A stretch of 64,000 bases of DNA from Maribacter aestuarii (GTDB lineage: Bacteria > Bacteroidota > Bacteroidia > Flavobacteriales > Flavobacteriaceae): assembly GCF_027474845.2 (NCBI RefSeq), contig NZ_CP107031.2, positions 3,301,001 to 3,365,000 of the forward strand, given 5' to 3'. The translations under genes were made by a program, and so were the position numbers. A model generated the notes under the pieces. It worked only from the letters and a program-made list of their open reading frames with translations. It ran no database searches and had not been told where the DNA came from. Shown here in pieces: positions 39,518 to 47,934 of this stretch. Every line of letters begins with the position of its first letter. The first letter of the stretch is position 1.

Positions 39518-40081
39518 TTATACATTAGGAAAATTCTTAGACTTTACCGCTTCCCACTCTTGCTTCAATAGACCATAACAGCAGGTATTTCTTTTAAAAC
39601 CGTCCGTCAAATAGACATCTTGTCGTAAGATTCCCTCTAATACGGCACCAAGTTTTTCTACAGCCTTTCTGGATTTGATGTTACGTTCGTCGATTCTAAA
39701 TTCAACCTTTTCAAAATCCATTTGATGGAAAGCGTTTTCCAACATCAAATATTTCATCTGTGAATTTAGTCCAGTTCCTTGGAAAGCTTTTCCTATCCAT
39801 GTAGAGCCAATATGCAATACTTTATTTTTCCAATGAATATTCATGTATCTAGTGCTTCCCGCGAAAGAAGCATTTTGCTTGTCATATATGATATAAGGTA
39901 AGCTTGTTTGCAGCTGCTGTTGTTCTAAGGCGGTTTGTACGTATTCTTTTAATTTTTCGGGTGTTTCAATAGATGAAGGAGAGTACTGCACAAGGTTTTC
40001 TTCTGATGCCACTGGAATCAAATGATGAAAGTTGTCCAAAGTTAAGGGCATCAATTTTACCCTGTAATTTTCTAAAACCAT
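39518..40081 (-). CDS. GNAT family N-acetyltransferase (RimJ/RimL-like)
   Basis: The 187-residue protein shows the GNAT pattern of the RimJ/RimL group. An early beta segment V-K-L-M-P-L-T is followed by W-I-G-K-A-F-Q-G-T-G-L-N, which is the acetyl-CoA pyrophosphate loop (Q/R-x-x-G-x-G/A), and R-N-I-K-S-R-K-A-V-E-K-L-G-A. It would transfer an acetyl group from acetyl-CoA to a protein N-terminus, an amino acid or a small amine; the substrate is not known. It follows the hydrolase gene on the same strand by 10 bases, so the two are probably co-transcribed. Confidence 0.85.
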   Translation of the reverse strand: MVLENYRVKLMPLTLDNFHHLIPVASEENLVQYSPSSIETPEKLKEYVQTALEQQQLQTSLPYIIYDKQNASFAGSTRYMNIHWKNKVLHIGSTWIGKAFQGTGLNSQMKYLMLENAFHQMDFEKVEFRIDERNIKSRKAVEKLGAVLEGILRQDVYLTDGFKRNTCCYGLLKQEWEAVKSKNFPNV

Positions 40082-40091
40082 CTTTTTTCTG

Positions 40092-40736
40092 CTATACCAA
40101 AGCGTTTATAATTTCCTTTTTTATTTCATGTCCACCTTCAAAAACAAGCTGCTTGGCTTTACCGTTGAAAAGAGACTCTATTTTCCTTGATTCAATTTCC
40201 ATTCTTTTCGGGGTAAGATATTCGTCGTTTCTGCCTACAACTATTTGTACTTCAGTTTTGTTTTCGATAAGATATTTAAAATCCGAGGCAGTGAGTTCAT
40301 TGGGAATCCCACCTGCATAAAGAATCAATTTGGAGCAATTCAACTTTGTTTTCGATAACCATCGCGTAGCTATGGAAACACCCTGGGAGAACCCAAAAAC
40401 TATCAAATTACTCGTTGCCGGAATTTGTTCAGCCTTCAGAACACTGTTTAAATAGGATAGCACATTTTCAATTTCTAAATTGGTGTTTTCCTTGGTAAGC
40501 CAACTGGCGCCTACGTATTTATATTCATTTTTTAAATAGTATTTAGAGGGGGCTTGGGGCGCTATGATGTAATTTTCCTCTCGTGGAAGTTCATCAAAAT
40601 AAGTTAAGAAATAGCGACTCAAATAGCCAATACCATGAAAAACAATCCAGACATTCTTGGTTTTCTCTGTGAATTCGTTCAGTGTTTCGTAAGTGTTGGT
40701 GCTTTTATAGGTAACACTTTTAGTTCTTTCTTTCAT
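40092..40736 (-). CDS. Alpha/beta hydrolase, carboxylesterase/phospholipase-like
   Basis: The 214-residue protein is a small alpha/beta hydrolase. The nucleophile serine is in G-F-S-Q-G, the likely acid Asp is in V-G-R-N-D-E-Y, and the His in F-E-G-G-H-E. W-I-V-F-H-G-I-G-Y fits the oxyanion region. Family members are carboxylesterases or lysophospholipases with broad esterase activity. There is no signal peptide, so it is cytoplasmic. It is divergent from the thioesterase gene at 40803 and upstream of the GNAT gene with which it shares an operon. Confidence 0.82.
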   Translation of the reverse strand: MKERTKSVTYKSTNTYETLNEFTEKTKNVWIVFHGIGYLSRYFLTYFDELPREENYIIAPQAPSKYYLKNEYKYVGASWLTKENTNLEIENVLSYLNSVLKAEQIPATSNLIVFGFSQGVSIATRWLSKTKLNCSKLILYAGGIPNELTASDFKYLIENKTEVQIVVGRNDEYLTPKRMEIESRKIESLFNGKAKQLVFEGGHEIKKEIINALV

Positions 40737-40802
40737 ATAAATTCTAATCGCCTCCTTTGAGGTACTTGGTCTCCTATTCCGTAATTTTACAAAAATTTGC
40801 TA

Positions 40803-41225
40803 ATGGACGATTACAAAGATAAAATTCTAAAAGTATGCAACGCATCATCTAAGAATACGATGATGGAAACTTTAGAAATAGAGTACATAGATGTAGGTGA
40901 GAATTATTTAGTGGCTAAAATGCCGGTTACTCCCAAAGTACATCAGCCGGATGGGGTTTTGCATGGGGGAGCTTCCGTAGCCCTTGCGGAAAGTGTGGGC
41001 AGTATGGCATCCTTTATTTTTTTGGATGGGAAAAAATTCTTTGTCCGCGGATTGGAGATTTCTGCCAATCATGTAAAGAGTATTCGAGAAGGTTTTGTAT
41101 ATGCTAAAGCCAATATAGTTCATAAGGGTAGGACAACCCAGTTATGGCATATACGAATAACGGATGCTGAGGACACGCTTATTTCACTATGTAAGCTAAC
41201 GACCATTTCATTACCTAGAACTTAA
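40803..41225 (+). CDS. menI: PaaI-type hotdog thioesterase, probable DHNA-CoA thioesterase
   Basis: The product, 140 residues from ATG 40803, is a hotdog-fold thioesterase with V-L-H-G-G-A-S-V-A-L-A-E-S-V-G-S, where the Glu after L-A is the usual catalytic residue. It lies two bases upstream of menF and so begins the menaquinone cluster. By context it probably hydrolyses 1,4-dihydroxy-2-naphthoyl-CoA (MenI step); the family as a whole has other acyl-CoA substrates. A TTG six bases upstream is a weaker alternative start. Confidence 0.78.
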   Translation: MDDYKDKILKVCNASSKNTMMETLEIEYIDVGENYLVAKMPVTPKVHQPDGVLHGGASVALAESVGSMASFIFLDGKKFFVRGLEISANHVKSIREGFVYAKANIVHKGRTTQLWHIRITDAEDTLISLCKLTTISLPRT

Positions 41226-41227
41226 TT

Positions 41228-42340
41228 ATGTTTTCTGATTTTTTAGAAAATATAAAACAGCATTACCAAGCTGGACTCCCCTTTGTGGCATATAGAAAAC
41301 CTAATGAAGATTCTGTAAAGGCTTTGTTCCAAGATGACATGGCGCTATACTACGCTAAGAATTTTACGGAAGAAGGTTTTGTATTTGCACCTTTTGATAG
41401 TAACACTCCAGCTATACTTCTGAAACCAGATAGAATTGATAAGGCGACTTTTCTCAGCACTGCAAATTCTTTAAAGAATGATGGAATTGAACCCAATATT
41501 TCTGAAGTCGAAAAAATATACCATACGAATTTGGTAAAAAAAGGGATTAGGGAAATAGAGAGGGGGCGTCTAAAAAAAGTAGTGCTTTCAAGAGCAATAA
41601 AAAGCAAAGATGACATTCACCCGACATCGGTTTTTGAAAGGCTGTTGGCCAATTATTCCAGTGCATTCTGTTACATATGGTTTCACCCAAAAGTCGGCTT
41701 ATGGTTGGGTGCAACACCAGAAAAATTCTTAAAGCTGGAAAACGGTCAACTAACGACCAACTCCTTAGCAGGTACACAGGCCTATACGGGAAATTTAAAT
41801 CCCCATTGGGAAAATAAGGAAAAGGAAGAGCAACAATTAGTTACGGATTATATTCATGATGCCCTGAAAAATATCGTTTTCGATATCGCGGTTTCTGAGG
41901 TGTCCACCATAAAGGCCGGAAATTTGCTGCATTTAAAAACCAGTATAACTGGAAGGATGCGTCCCGATTTACTTCCAGAGGTTATCCGGCAATTACATCC
42001 AACACCTGCTGTGGGCGGATTGCCCAAGGAAAGTAGTCGAAATTTTATTCTGGAAAATGAAAACTATGACAGGAAGTTTTATACCGGTTTTCTTGGGGAA
42101 CTTAATCATACTTCTGAAACGAAAAGAAATTCCAACAAGAAGAATATTGAAAACGGGGCCTATCGCTCAGTAAAAAAATCTACGGAACTATTCGTGAACT
42201 TGCGATGTTTGCAGATAGTTGATAAAAAGGCTATTGTATACGTTGGGGGAGGGGTTACCAGAGAATCCGATCCGGAAAGTGAGTGGGAGGAAACGGTGAA
42301 CAAAAGCCGTACAATGCTTAAGGTTTTATATGCCAAATAG
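41228..42340 (+). CDS. menF: Isochorismate synthase
   Basis: The 370-residue protein belongs to the chorismate-binding family. It has K-V-V-L-S-R-A-I, the segment L-W-L-G-A-T-P-E-K-F-L, and S-L-A-G-T-Q in the core. The C-terminal region has P-T-P-A-V-G-G-L-P-K-E, Y-V-G-G-G-V and E-S-D-P-E-S-E-W-E-E-T, which supply Mg and substrate contacts. It converts chorismate to isochorismate, the first step to menaquinone. Entry into siderophores is also possible for such enzymes, but menD follows directly, which supports the menaquinone role. It starts two bases after the thioesterase gene. Confidence 0.9.
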   Translation: MFSDFLENIKQHYQAGLPFVAYRKPNEDSVKALFQDDMALYYAKNFTEEGFVFAPFDSNTPAILLKPDRIDKATFLSTANSLKNDGIEPNISEVEKIYHTNLVKKGIREIERGRLKKVVLSRAIKSKDDIHPTSVFERLLANYSSAFCYIWFHPKVGLWLGATPEKFLKLENGQLTTNSLAGTQAYTGNLNPHWENKEKEEQQLVTDYIHDALKNIVFDIAVSEVSTIKAGNLLHLKTSITGRMRPDLLPEVIRQLHPTPAVGGLPKESSRNFILENENYDRKFYTGFLGELNHTSETKRNSNKKNIENGAYRSVKKSTELFVNLRCLQIVDKKAIVYVGGGVTRESDPESEWEETVNKSRTMLKVLYAK

Positions 42341-42352
42341 TAGGTTAAACTA

Positions 42353-42383
42353 TTGGGTTTAGACAATACAGATTGTATTTTTG
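42353..42383 (+). promoter_or_regulatory. Promoter of menD
   Basis: TTG (42353-42355) and TATTTTTG (42376-42383) have the Bacteroidota spacing of 20 bases between the -33 and -7 elements. The ATG of menD begins only seven bases after the -7 box, so this transcript may have almost no leader. The gene may also be read from menF. Confidence 0.5.
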
Positions 42384-42389
42384 TAAAGC

Positions 42390-44141
42390 ATGAAATACTC
42401 CTCAATTCCTTTGGCCCAAACGATTGTTCAGCATTGCCAGGCCAAGGATATTTCCAATATAGTAATCTCACCGGGATCAAGGAATGCACCCTTGACCATT
42501 TCATTTACGGAAAACCCTTTTTTTAACTGTTTTAGTATTGTTGATGAGCGCTGTGCCGCATTTTTCGCCTTGGGCATGGCACAACAACTTTGCAAACCTG
42601 TTGCGCTCGTATGTACTTCTGGTAGTGCGTTACTCAATTATTATCCAGCAATCGCGGAAGCCTTTTATAGTCAGATACCGTTAGTCATAATCTCAGCGGA
42701 TAGACCAGCTTATAAAATAGACATTGGTGACGGACAGACCATCCGTCAGGACAATGTTTTTGACAGACACATTGGATATTCTGCAAATTTGAAACAGGAT
42801 GTTACTCACGCTACATCAAAAATTGAACGGTATAGTCCACAATGGATTACCATGGGGAATGTGTATGGAATTCAGACAGAGGTTCAATCTTTTAACGATG
42901 ATGAACTCAACAGCGCCATTAACCTTTGCATCAAGCAAAATACGCCGGTCCACATCAACGCCCCTTTTGAGGAGCCCTTGTACGACTTTCTTACTGCTTC
43001 TAATACGAAGACTGCGATAAAATTTCACAAGCCTAACCAAGAAGCCGTTGGTCCGTTAGATGAGTTCATAAAAATTTGGCACGAGGCGAAACGTAAAATT
43101 GTTCTTGTTGGGGTAAATTCACCTAATAACGTGGATTCGCAATTATTGGATAAGTTAGGAAATGATCCTACGGTCCTAGTTTTTACAGAAACCACCTCTA
43201 ATTTATACCACCCCAATTTTTTCGCGAGTATAGACACCATCTTGGCCCCAATAGAACTATCCGACGACAAAGAAAATCTTTTTGAAGAATTAAAACCTGA
43301 AATTGTATTGACCTTTGGAGGTCTTATTGTTTCAAAAAAAATAAAGGCTTTTCTCCGAACATACGCACCAGACCAACATTGGCATGTAGGAGGGGTCAAG
43401 GCAAATGACACTTTCTTTTGTTTAAAAAGGCATTTCAAGTTATCGGTCAACGAGTTTATAACAAGGCTGTACGCGAACCAGAATAACGTTTCAAGTAACT
43501 ATTTTGAACGATGGGATAAACTAAAAAACCACCATAAGGAAAAGAGAGAGGAATATCTTGCCCAAATACCCTTTTCTGATTTTTTGGTTTATGATATCAT
43601 CCTCAAGAAGATACCAAAAGGACATCAATTGCAACTTTCTAACAGCTCCACTGTGAGATATGCTCAATTATTCGATTTAGAGCCTACATTGAGAGTTTTT
43701 TGTAATAGGGGCACAAGTGGTATCGATGGTAGCACTTCTACAGCTATTGGAGCTTCTTTGCAGGATGATGCTCCTACGCTCCTAATTACGGGAGACCTAA
43801 GTTTTTTTTACGATAGTAATGCCCTTTGGAACAACTATATAAGAAAAGATTTTAGAATCATTCTGATAAACAACGGTGGAGGAGGTATATTTAGAATATT
43901 ACCGGGCAAGGAGGATTCTGATAATTTTGAAAGGTATTTTGAGACCAAACATGACCTCAATGCACGATCATTGTGCGCGATGTACGGGTTGATTTATAAC
44001 GAGGCCACGGATGAGCAATCCCTTCGGAAAGAACTACAATCTTTCTACGAGGTATCGGATGATCCTAAACTACTTGAAATTTTTACGCCACGACTATTGA
44101 ACAATAAAATTTTGATGGATTACTTTCATTTTATATCTTAG
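42390..44141 (+). CDS. menD: SEPHCHC synthase (MenD)
   Basis: The 583-residue protein is a thiamine diphosphate enzyme. I-V-I-S-P-G-S-R-N-A-P-L-T is the MenD N-terminal motif, G-I-D-G-S-T-S-T-A-I-G-A-S lies in the C-terminal domain, and G-D-L-S-F-F-Y-D-S-N with downstream I-N-N-G-G-G-G is the ThDP/Mg-binding stretch. It adds 2-oxoglutarate to isochorismate to give SEPHCHC, step two of menaquinone synthesis. The gene is intact and follows menF by 49 bases, with its own promoter candidate in the gap. DUF2853 follows after 36 bases. Confidence 0.94.
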   Translation: MKYSSIPLAQTIVQHCQAKDISNIVISPGSRNAPLTISFTENPFFNCFSIVDERCAAFFALGMAQQLCKPVALVCTSGSALLNYYPAIAEAFYSQIPLVIISADRPAYKIDIGDGQTIRQDNVFDRHIGYSANLKQDVTHATSKIERYSPQWITMGNVYGIQTEVQSFNDDELNSAINLCIKQNTPVHINAPFEEPLYDFLTASNTKTAIKFHKPNQEAVGPLDEFIKIWHEAKRKIVLVGVNSPNNVDSQLLDKLGNDPTVLVFTETTSNLYHPNFFASIDTILAPIELSDDKENLFEELKPEIVLTFGGLIVSKKIKAFLRTYAPDQHWHVGGVKANDTFFCLKRHFKLSVNEFITRLYANQNNVSSNYFERWDKLKNHHKEKREEYLAQIPFSDFLVYDIILKKIPKGHQLQLSNSSTVRYAQLFDLEPTLRVFCNRGTSGIDGSTSTAIGASLQDDAPTLLITGDLSFFYDSNALWNNYIRKDFRIILINNGGGGIFRILPGKEDSDNFERYFETKHDLNARSLCAMYGLIYNEATDEQSLRKELQSFYEVSDDPKLLEIFTPRLLNNKILMDYFHFIS

Positions 44142-44177
44142 AGAACTATTAACTACAAATTTAAGACACTACGTATT

Positions 44178-44519
44178 ATGAGTAAAAGAGATGAACTTAT
44201 CGAAAAATATGCCGCCGATATCAAAGATAAATTTGGTACAAGTGCGGATATGGACCTACTTACAAAAGTGACTGTTGGTCTTGGACCTTCCATTTACAAT
44301 CTAGATGCCTCTAAGGTTTCTGGAGGTGATGAAAAAGAATTGGAGACAGTTAAAAATAATTACCTTGTTAAAAAATTAGGGCTAAAAGATGGTCCGGAGT
44401 TGATGACCGCAATTAAAAGCGTTATGGATAAATATGGTTCATCCAATAAGAACAAACACAGAGCAGTAGTTTATTATATGCTGTGCAAGCATTTCAATAA
44501 GGAATCTGTTTATAAATAG
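44178..44519 (+). CDS. DUF2853 family protein
   Basis: The 113-residue protein has the DUF2853 pattern: K-R-D-E-L-I-E-K-Y-A-A-D near the start, V-G-L-G-P-S-I-Y-N-L-D-A-S-K-V-S-G in the middle, and K-H-R-A-V-V-Y-Y-M-L near the end. The family is small, soluble and mostly helical, with no known function. It lies between menD and a strong terminator and so may be co-transcribed with the menaquinone genes, but no mechanistic link is known. The gene is intact. Confidence 0.85.
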   Translation: MSKRDELIEKYAADIKDKFGTSADMDLLTKVTVGLGPSIYNLDASKVSGGDEKELETVKNNYLVKKLGLKDGPELMTAIKSVMDKYGSSNKNKHRAVVYYMLCKHFNKESVYK

Positions 44520-44538
44520 AAACATAATCAAATATTTT

Positions 44539-44571
44539 AAAAGGGCTATTCCAAACGGAATAGCCCTTTTT
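44539..44571 (+). terminator. Rho-independent terminator after the DUF2853 gene
   Basis: A 14-base perfect stem (44539-44552 with 44557-44570) closes on the loop AAAC and ends in TTTTT. AGGGCTATTCC/GGAATAGCCCT forms the core. It ends the menF-menD-DUF2853 unit. Confidence 0.9.
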
Positions 44572-44603
44572 CGTTTGTAGGATGAGCTTCAAATATTTAA
44601 ACG

Positions 44604-44611
44604 TAATTTTG
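44604..44611 (+). promoter_or_regulatory. Possible -7 box before the cvfB-like gene
   Basis: TAATTTTG is a full TAnnTTTG match just after the terminator, but only five bases before the ATG at 44616 and without a -33 TTG at normal spacing. It could produce a near-leaderless transcript. Confidence 0.3.
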
Positions 44612-44615
44612 TGGT

Positions 44616-45455
44616 ATGATAGACTTGGGAAGAATAAATAAACTTGAGATTTTAAGGGATACCAGCGTAGGGCTATTTCTTGGAGACGAGGAAGGTAACG
44701 ACGTTCTTTTACCTAATAAATACGTACCGGAATCTTATGAAATCGGGGACAAAATCGAAGTCTTTTGCTATTTGGACTATGATGAAAGACCAGTGGCAAC
44801 AACACTGGAACCCTATATAATGTTGGGTGAGTTCCGCTTACTCCAAGTTGCGGAGATAAATGCTTATGGAGCCTTTATGGAATGGGGTTTGGAGAAGCAT
44901 CTACTTGTACCGTTCAGGGAACAGAGAATTAAGATGAAGGAGGGACAATGGTATGTAGTGCGTTGTTATCTGGACGAACGTACGGGAAGGCTGGTAGCGT
45001 CCAATAAGTTGGATAAATTCTTGAATAACGACAACGTACAACTCAAAGAGTGGGAGGAAGTAGATTTGGTGGTGACCCGGCAAACGGACTTGGGTTGGGA
45101 AGTTATCGTGAACGAAAAGCACAAGGGGTTGGTCTATTTTAACGAAGTGTTTAAATCTATCAACATAGGCGATGTAATTCCGGGATGTGTAAAAACAATT
45201 CGGAAAGATGGTAAAATTGATATTTCTCTGCAACCTTTAGGTAGTAGGGTTTTAGAACCGGCTGCAAATAAGATTTATGAAGTGTTGAAAGAAAACGATG
45301 GGTTTTTGGCATTGCATGACAAATCTGACCCAGAAACTATAAGGGATATCATGCAAATGAGTAAAAAGACCTTTAAAAAAGGATTGGGAACTTTGTATAA
45401 GGCAAGAAAAATCACTTTCAAAGAGGATGGTATAGCCATGGTTGCTGAAGAATAG
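44616..45455 (+). CDS. CvfB-like S1 RNA-binding protein
   Basis: The 279-residue protein has three S1-like beta-barrels (about residues 1-65, 70-130, 145-210), with V-Y-F-N-E-V-F and K-D-G-K-I-D-I-S-L-Q in the third. A winged-helix domain follows at the C-terminus (I-M-Q-M-S-K-K-T-F-K-K-G-L-G-T-L-Y-K). This matches CvfB, a cytoplasmic RNA-binding regulator named for virulence-factor control in Staphylococcus. Its targets in Bacteroidota are unknown. It lies between two promoter/terminator elements and so is probably a single-gene unit. Confidence 0.86.
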   Translation: MIDLGRINKLEILRDTSVGLFLGDEEGNDVLLPNKYVPESYEIGDKIEVFCYLDYDERPVATTLEPYIMLGEFRLLQVAEINAYGAFMEWGLEKHLLVPFREQRIKMKEGQWYVVRCYLDERTGRLVASNKLDKFLNNDNVQLKEWEEVDLVVTRQTDLGWEVIVNEKHKGLVYFNEVFKSINIGDVIPGCVKTIRKDGKIDISLQPLGSRVLEPAANKIYEVLKENDGFLALHDKSDPETIRDIMQMSKKTFKKGLGTLYKARKITFKEDGIAMVAEE

Positions 45456-45520
45456 CAAATGTCAGTTTTTTCTTAAAAGACTGGTTTTCAAATTTATGTA
45501 CTGGATAAGACCTGTTTTTA

Positions 45521-45551
45521 TTGGAAAGATTTAATTTAAACGTTATTTTTG
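45521..45551 (+). promoter_or_regulatory. Promoter of the SPOR-like gene
   Basis: TTG (45521-45523) and TATTTTTG (45544-45551) are separated by 20 bases, as in Bacteroidota housekeeping promoters. Transcription would begin near 45557, giving a leader of about 75 bases before the ATG at 45631. Confidence 0.5.
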
Positions 45552-45630
45552 TGGATATTGTAGAAATACCTAAAATTAAGCTAAATTTTTACCTACTTTT
45601 AGTCCATAGTACCCCATAAAAATTAGAATT

Positions 45631-46233
45631 ATGCCTTTTATTGAAGAAAGTGATTTATTAGAACTGCATAAAGATATTGACAAAGCTCAGATCATAAACG
45701 AGCGACTTCTAGATCAAATAAAATTTAAGAACAAGGAACTTAAAAAGAGTAAAATCCAGCGAAATGTACTTGCAGGTATTACCGCTTTTTTTCTAATAGG
45801 TGGATTGGCCTTTACGTCTTTCACGGCCGGTTTGAGTAGCTCCAGTAGTTTCGACAAACAGAACAATAACCTTCTGGTTTCCATTGATAGTTTAGATGCC
45901 ATTAAAACTAGAATTGATAATCTTAAATTACAGAATGAAGAATTAAGCCTTGTAAAAGAGTTTTATCTTGCAAAAGAGTTTCTTCAAAAGGAAAAGATAT
46001 ATTCCGTTCAAGTCAAATCATTCGTAGATAATAATATTACTTTAGCCTCAGAGGCTCTAACTAATACGCTGTTTGTTAAGACAAATCCGTTCTATTCTTA
46101 TTCCCTGGGCAATTTTGAAACTTTGCAAGAAGCACAATCCTTCAGAAAGCAGCTTGTGGACATTGGATTTCAAGATGCTTTTGTAGCTTCTTATAAGGAT
46201 GGTAAAAGAATTCAAATCGAAGATCCGTATTAG
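45631..46233 (+). CDS. Coiled-coil, single-membrane-span protein with a SPOR-like C-terminus
   Basis: The 200-residue protein has a charged coiled-coil segment (residues 1-45), one transmembrane helix (about 48-68, V-L-A-G-I-T-A-F-F-L-I-G-G-L), a second coiled coil (about 75-120) and a C-terminal domain with Y-S-L-G-N-F-E-T-L-Q-E-A-Q-S-F-R-K-Q-L. The last part resembles SPOR domains, which bind denuded peptidoglycan glycans in cell division or envelope proteins. The order suggests a cytoplasmic N-terminus and a periplasmic glycan-binding end. Its stop TAG overlaps the menA GTG by one base, so the two are coupled, which is an unusual pairing. Confidence 0.65.
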   Translation: MPFIEESDLLELHKDIDKAQIINERLLDQIKFKNKELKKSKIQRNVLAGITAFFLIGGLAFTSFTAGLSSSSSFDKQNNNLLVSIDSLDAIKTRIDNLKLQNEELSLVKEFYLAKEFLQKEKIYSVQVKSFVDNNITLASEALTNTLFVKTNPFYSYSLGNFETLQEAQSFRKQLVDIGFQDAFVASYKDGKRIQIEDPY

Positions 46234-47141
46234 TGTCGAAAATAGGCGCATGGGTCAATGCCGCTAGACTCAGAACTCTTCCTTTATCAATATCAGGTAT
46301 TTTAGTAGGGACAGGCATGGCAGGTTTCTACGGTACACAAAACAGTTTAATTTTTGTTCTCGCACTTTTAACCACTGTAGGATTTCAGGTCACTTCCAAC
46401 TTTGCAAATGACTACGGTGACGGTATTAAGGGTACTGATAACGAGGGGAGAATTGGTCCGGCGCGGGCTTTACAAAGTGGACTCTTAAGTCCTAAAGCCC
46501 TGAAACAGGGTATATTTATCTCCATAGGAATCACAATGATTTTTGTATTGGTTCTTTTATTTGCTGCCTTTGGTATTGAAGGAGTAGGGTATATTTTGAT
46601 TTTCCTGCTATTGGCTATTTCAAGTATATGGGCGGCTATAAAGTACACCATGGGTAATACGCCATATGGTTACCGAGGTTTTGGGGATCTTTCTGTTTTC
46701 GTTTTTTTTGGTTTGGCGGGGGTGCTTGGTGCGATGTTTCTTTACATCAAAACCATTCCCTTGCTTTCCGTGCTTCCGGCCTTGAGTATAGGCTTGCTAA
46801 GTGTAGGAGTGCTTAACTTAAATAATCTTAGGGATTTAAAATCGGACAAATTATCAGGTAAAAATACGGTGGTTGTTAAATTAGGTTTTAAAAGGGGTAA
46901 AATTTATCACTACTTGCTTTTAAGCGCCTCTTTTCTCTTCTTGGTCGTATTTATTATGTTGACCAAGGAAAACTGGGTTCAATTTATAAGTCTATTGGCC
47001 TATGTTCCTATTGTAGTTCATCTATTGAAAGTTAAAAGCATACAAAGCCCATTATTCTTAGACCCTGAACTTAAAAAATTAGCGTTGAGCACCTTTCTCA
47101 TGGCATTGCTATTTTATTTTAGTTATAATTATTTTTTGTAA
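46233..47141 (+). CDS. menA: 1,4-dihydroxy-2-naphthoate polyprenyltransferase
   Basis: The 302-residue membrane protein is a UbiA-superfamily prenyltransferase. N-F-A-N-D-Y-G-D-G-I-K-G is the first Asp-rich metal site, and N-N-L-R-D-L-K-S-D-K is the second. About eight or nine hydrophobic helices are visible. It attaches a prenyl chain to DHNA, the step before methylation to menaquinone. The start is GTG 46233, which overlaps the preceding stop; S-K-I-G-A-W-V-N-A-A-R-L-R-T-L-P is the normal N-terminus. It is 34 bases before the LytTR gene. Confidence 0.92.
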   Translation: MSKIGAWVNAARLRTLPLSISGILVGTGMAGFYGTQNSLIFVLALLTTVGFQVTSNFANDYGDGIKGTDNEGRIGPARALQSGLLSPKALKQGIFISIGITMIFVLVLLFAAFGIEGVGYILIFLLLAISSIWAAIKYTMGNTPYGYRGFGDLSVFVFFGLAGVLGAMFLYIKTIPLLSVLPALSIGLLSVGVLNLNNLRDLKSDKLSGKNTVVVKLGFKRGKIYHYLLLSASFLFLVVFIMLTKENWVQFISLLAYVPIVVHLLKVKSIQSPLFLDPELKKLALSTFLMALLFYFSYNYFL

Positions 47142-47175
47142 TTTTGATTATCAACCATTTAAACCCTACACGAAC

Positions 47176-47934
47176 TTGGAGCAGCCCATAAAAATTCTTA
47201 TTGTTGAGGACAATGTCATTATTGCGGATGATATGCAGTCCATGTTAGAGGAAATCGGTTATGAAATTGTTGACAATGTAATCGTCTATGAACAAGCGGT
47301 TGAGGTCCTTAAATCCCAACAGGTAGATCTTGTGCTCATAGATATTATTTTAGCATCCGATAAGACCGGTATCGATTTAGGAAAACATATAAGGGAAAAT
47401 TACGATATTCCGTTCATTTTTGTAACCTCAAACTCGGACAGGGCTACTGTAGAGAACGCTAAGACTGTAAAGCCTAATGGTTATTTGGTAAAGCCTTTTG
47501 AGCAACAAGATTTGTATACTTCTATTGAAATTGCCCTCTCCAATTTTATTTATGGTAAGCAAAACAATGGGGGTAGCTTAAGCGAAGATGTTAACGAGGA
47601 CGTTCCAATGTCCAATTCCATTCTAAAGGATTCAATATTCGTTAAAAAACAGCACTTATATTATAGGATTCAATTTGGGGATATTCAATTCATAAAGGCT
47701 GATAATGTTTATCTAGAGGTGAATACCGTTGATAAAAAATTCTTGGTTAGAAGTCCTCTTAAAGATTATTTAGAGAAACTTCCCAAAAACAAGTTTTACA
47801 GGGCTCATAAGTCCTACATCGTAAATGTTGATCATATTGATGCAATCAACTCTAAAGACATCATGATTAACAACACTTTAATTCCGATTTCTAAAGATTT
47901 TAAGGAGTTTATCATTTCAGCCATGAATTCCTAA
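47176..47934 (+). CDS. LytTR family response regulator
   Basis: The 252-residue protein has a REC domain (residues 1-120) with I-V-E-D-N for the acidic pocket, V-L-I-D-I-I-L with the phosphoacceptor Asp, and L-V-K-P-F with the conserved Lys. A LytTR DNA-binding domain follows (about 155-250), with Y-R-A-H-K-S-Y-I-V-N. It would bind direct repeats of about 9 bases near target promoters. The TTG start at 47176 fits the family start. The histidine kinase at 48391, 456 bases on in the same direction, is its likely partner, and a candidate repeat site lies between them. Confidence 0.9.
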   Translation: MEQPIKILIVEDNVIIADDMQSMLEEIGYEIVDNVIVYEQAVEVLKSQQVDLVLIDIILASDKTGIDLGKHIRENYDIPFIFVTSNSDRATVENAKTVKPNGYLVKPFEQQDLYTSIEIALSNFIYGKQNNGGSLSEDVNEDVPMSNSILKDSIFVKKQHLYYRIQFGDIQFIKADNVYLEVNTVDKKFLVRSPLKDYLEKLPKNKFYRAHKSYIVNVDHIDAINSKDIMINNTLIPISKDFKEFIISAMNS

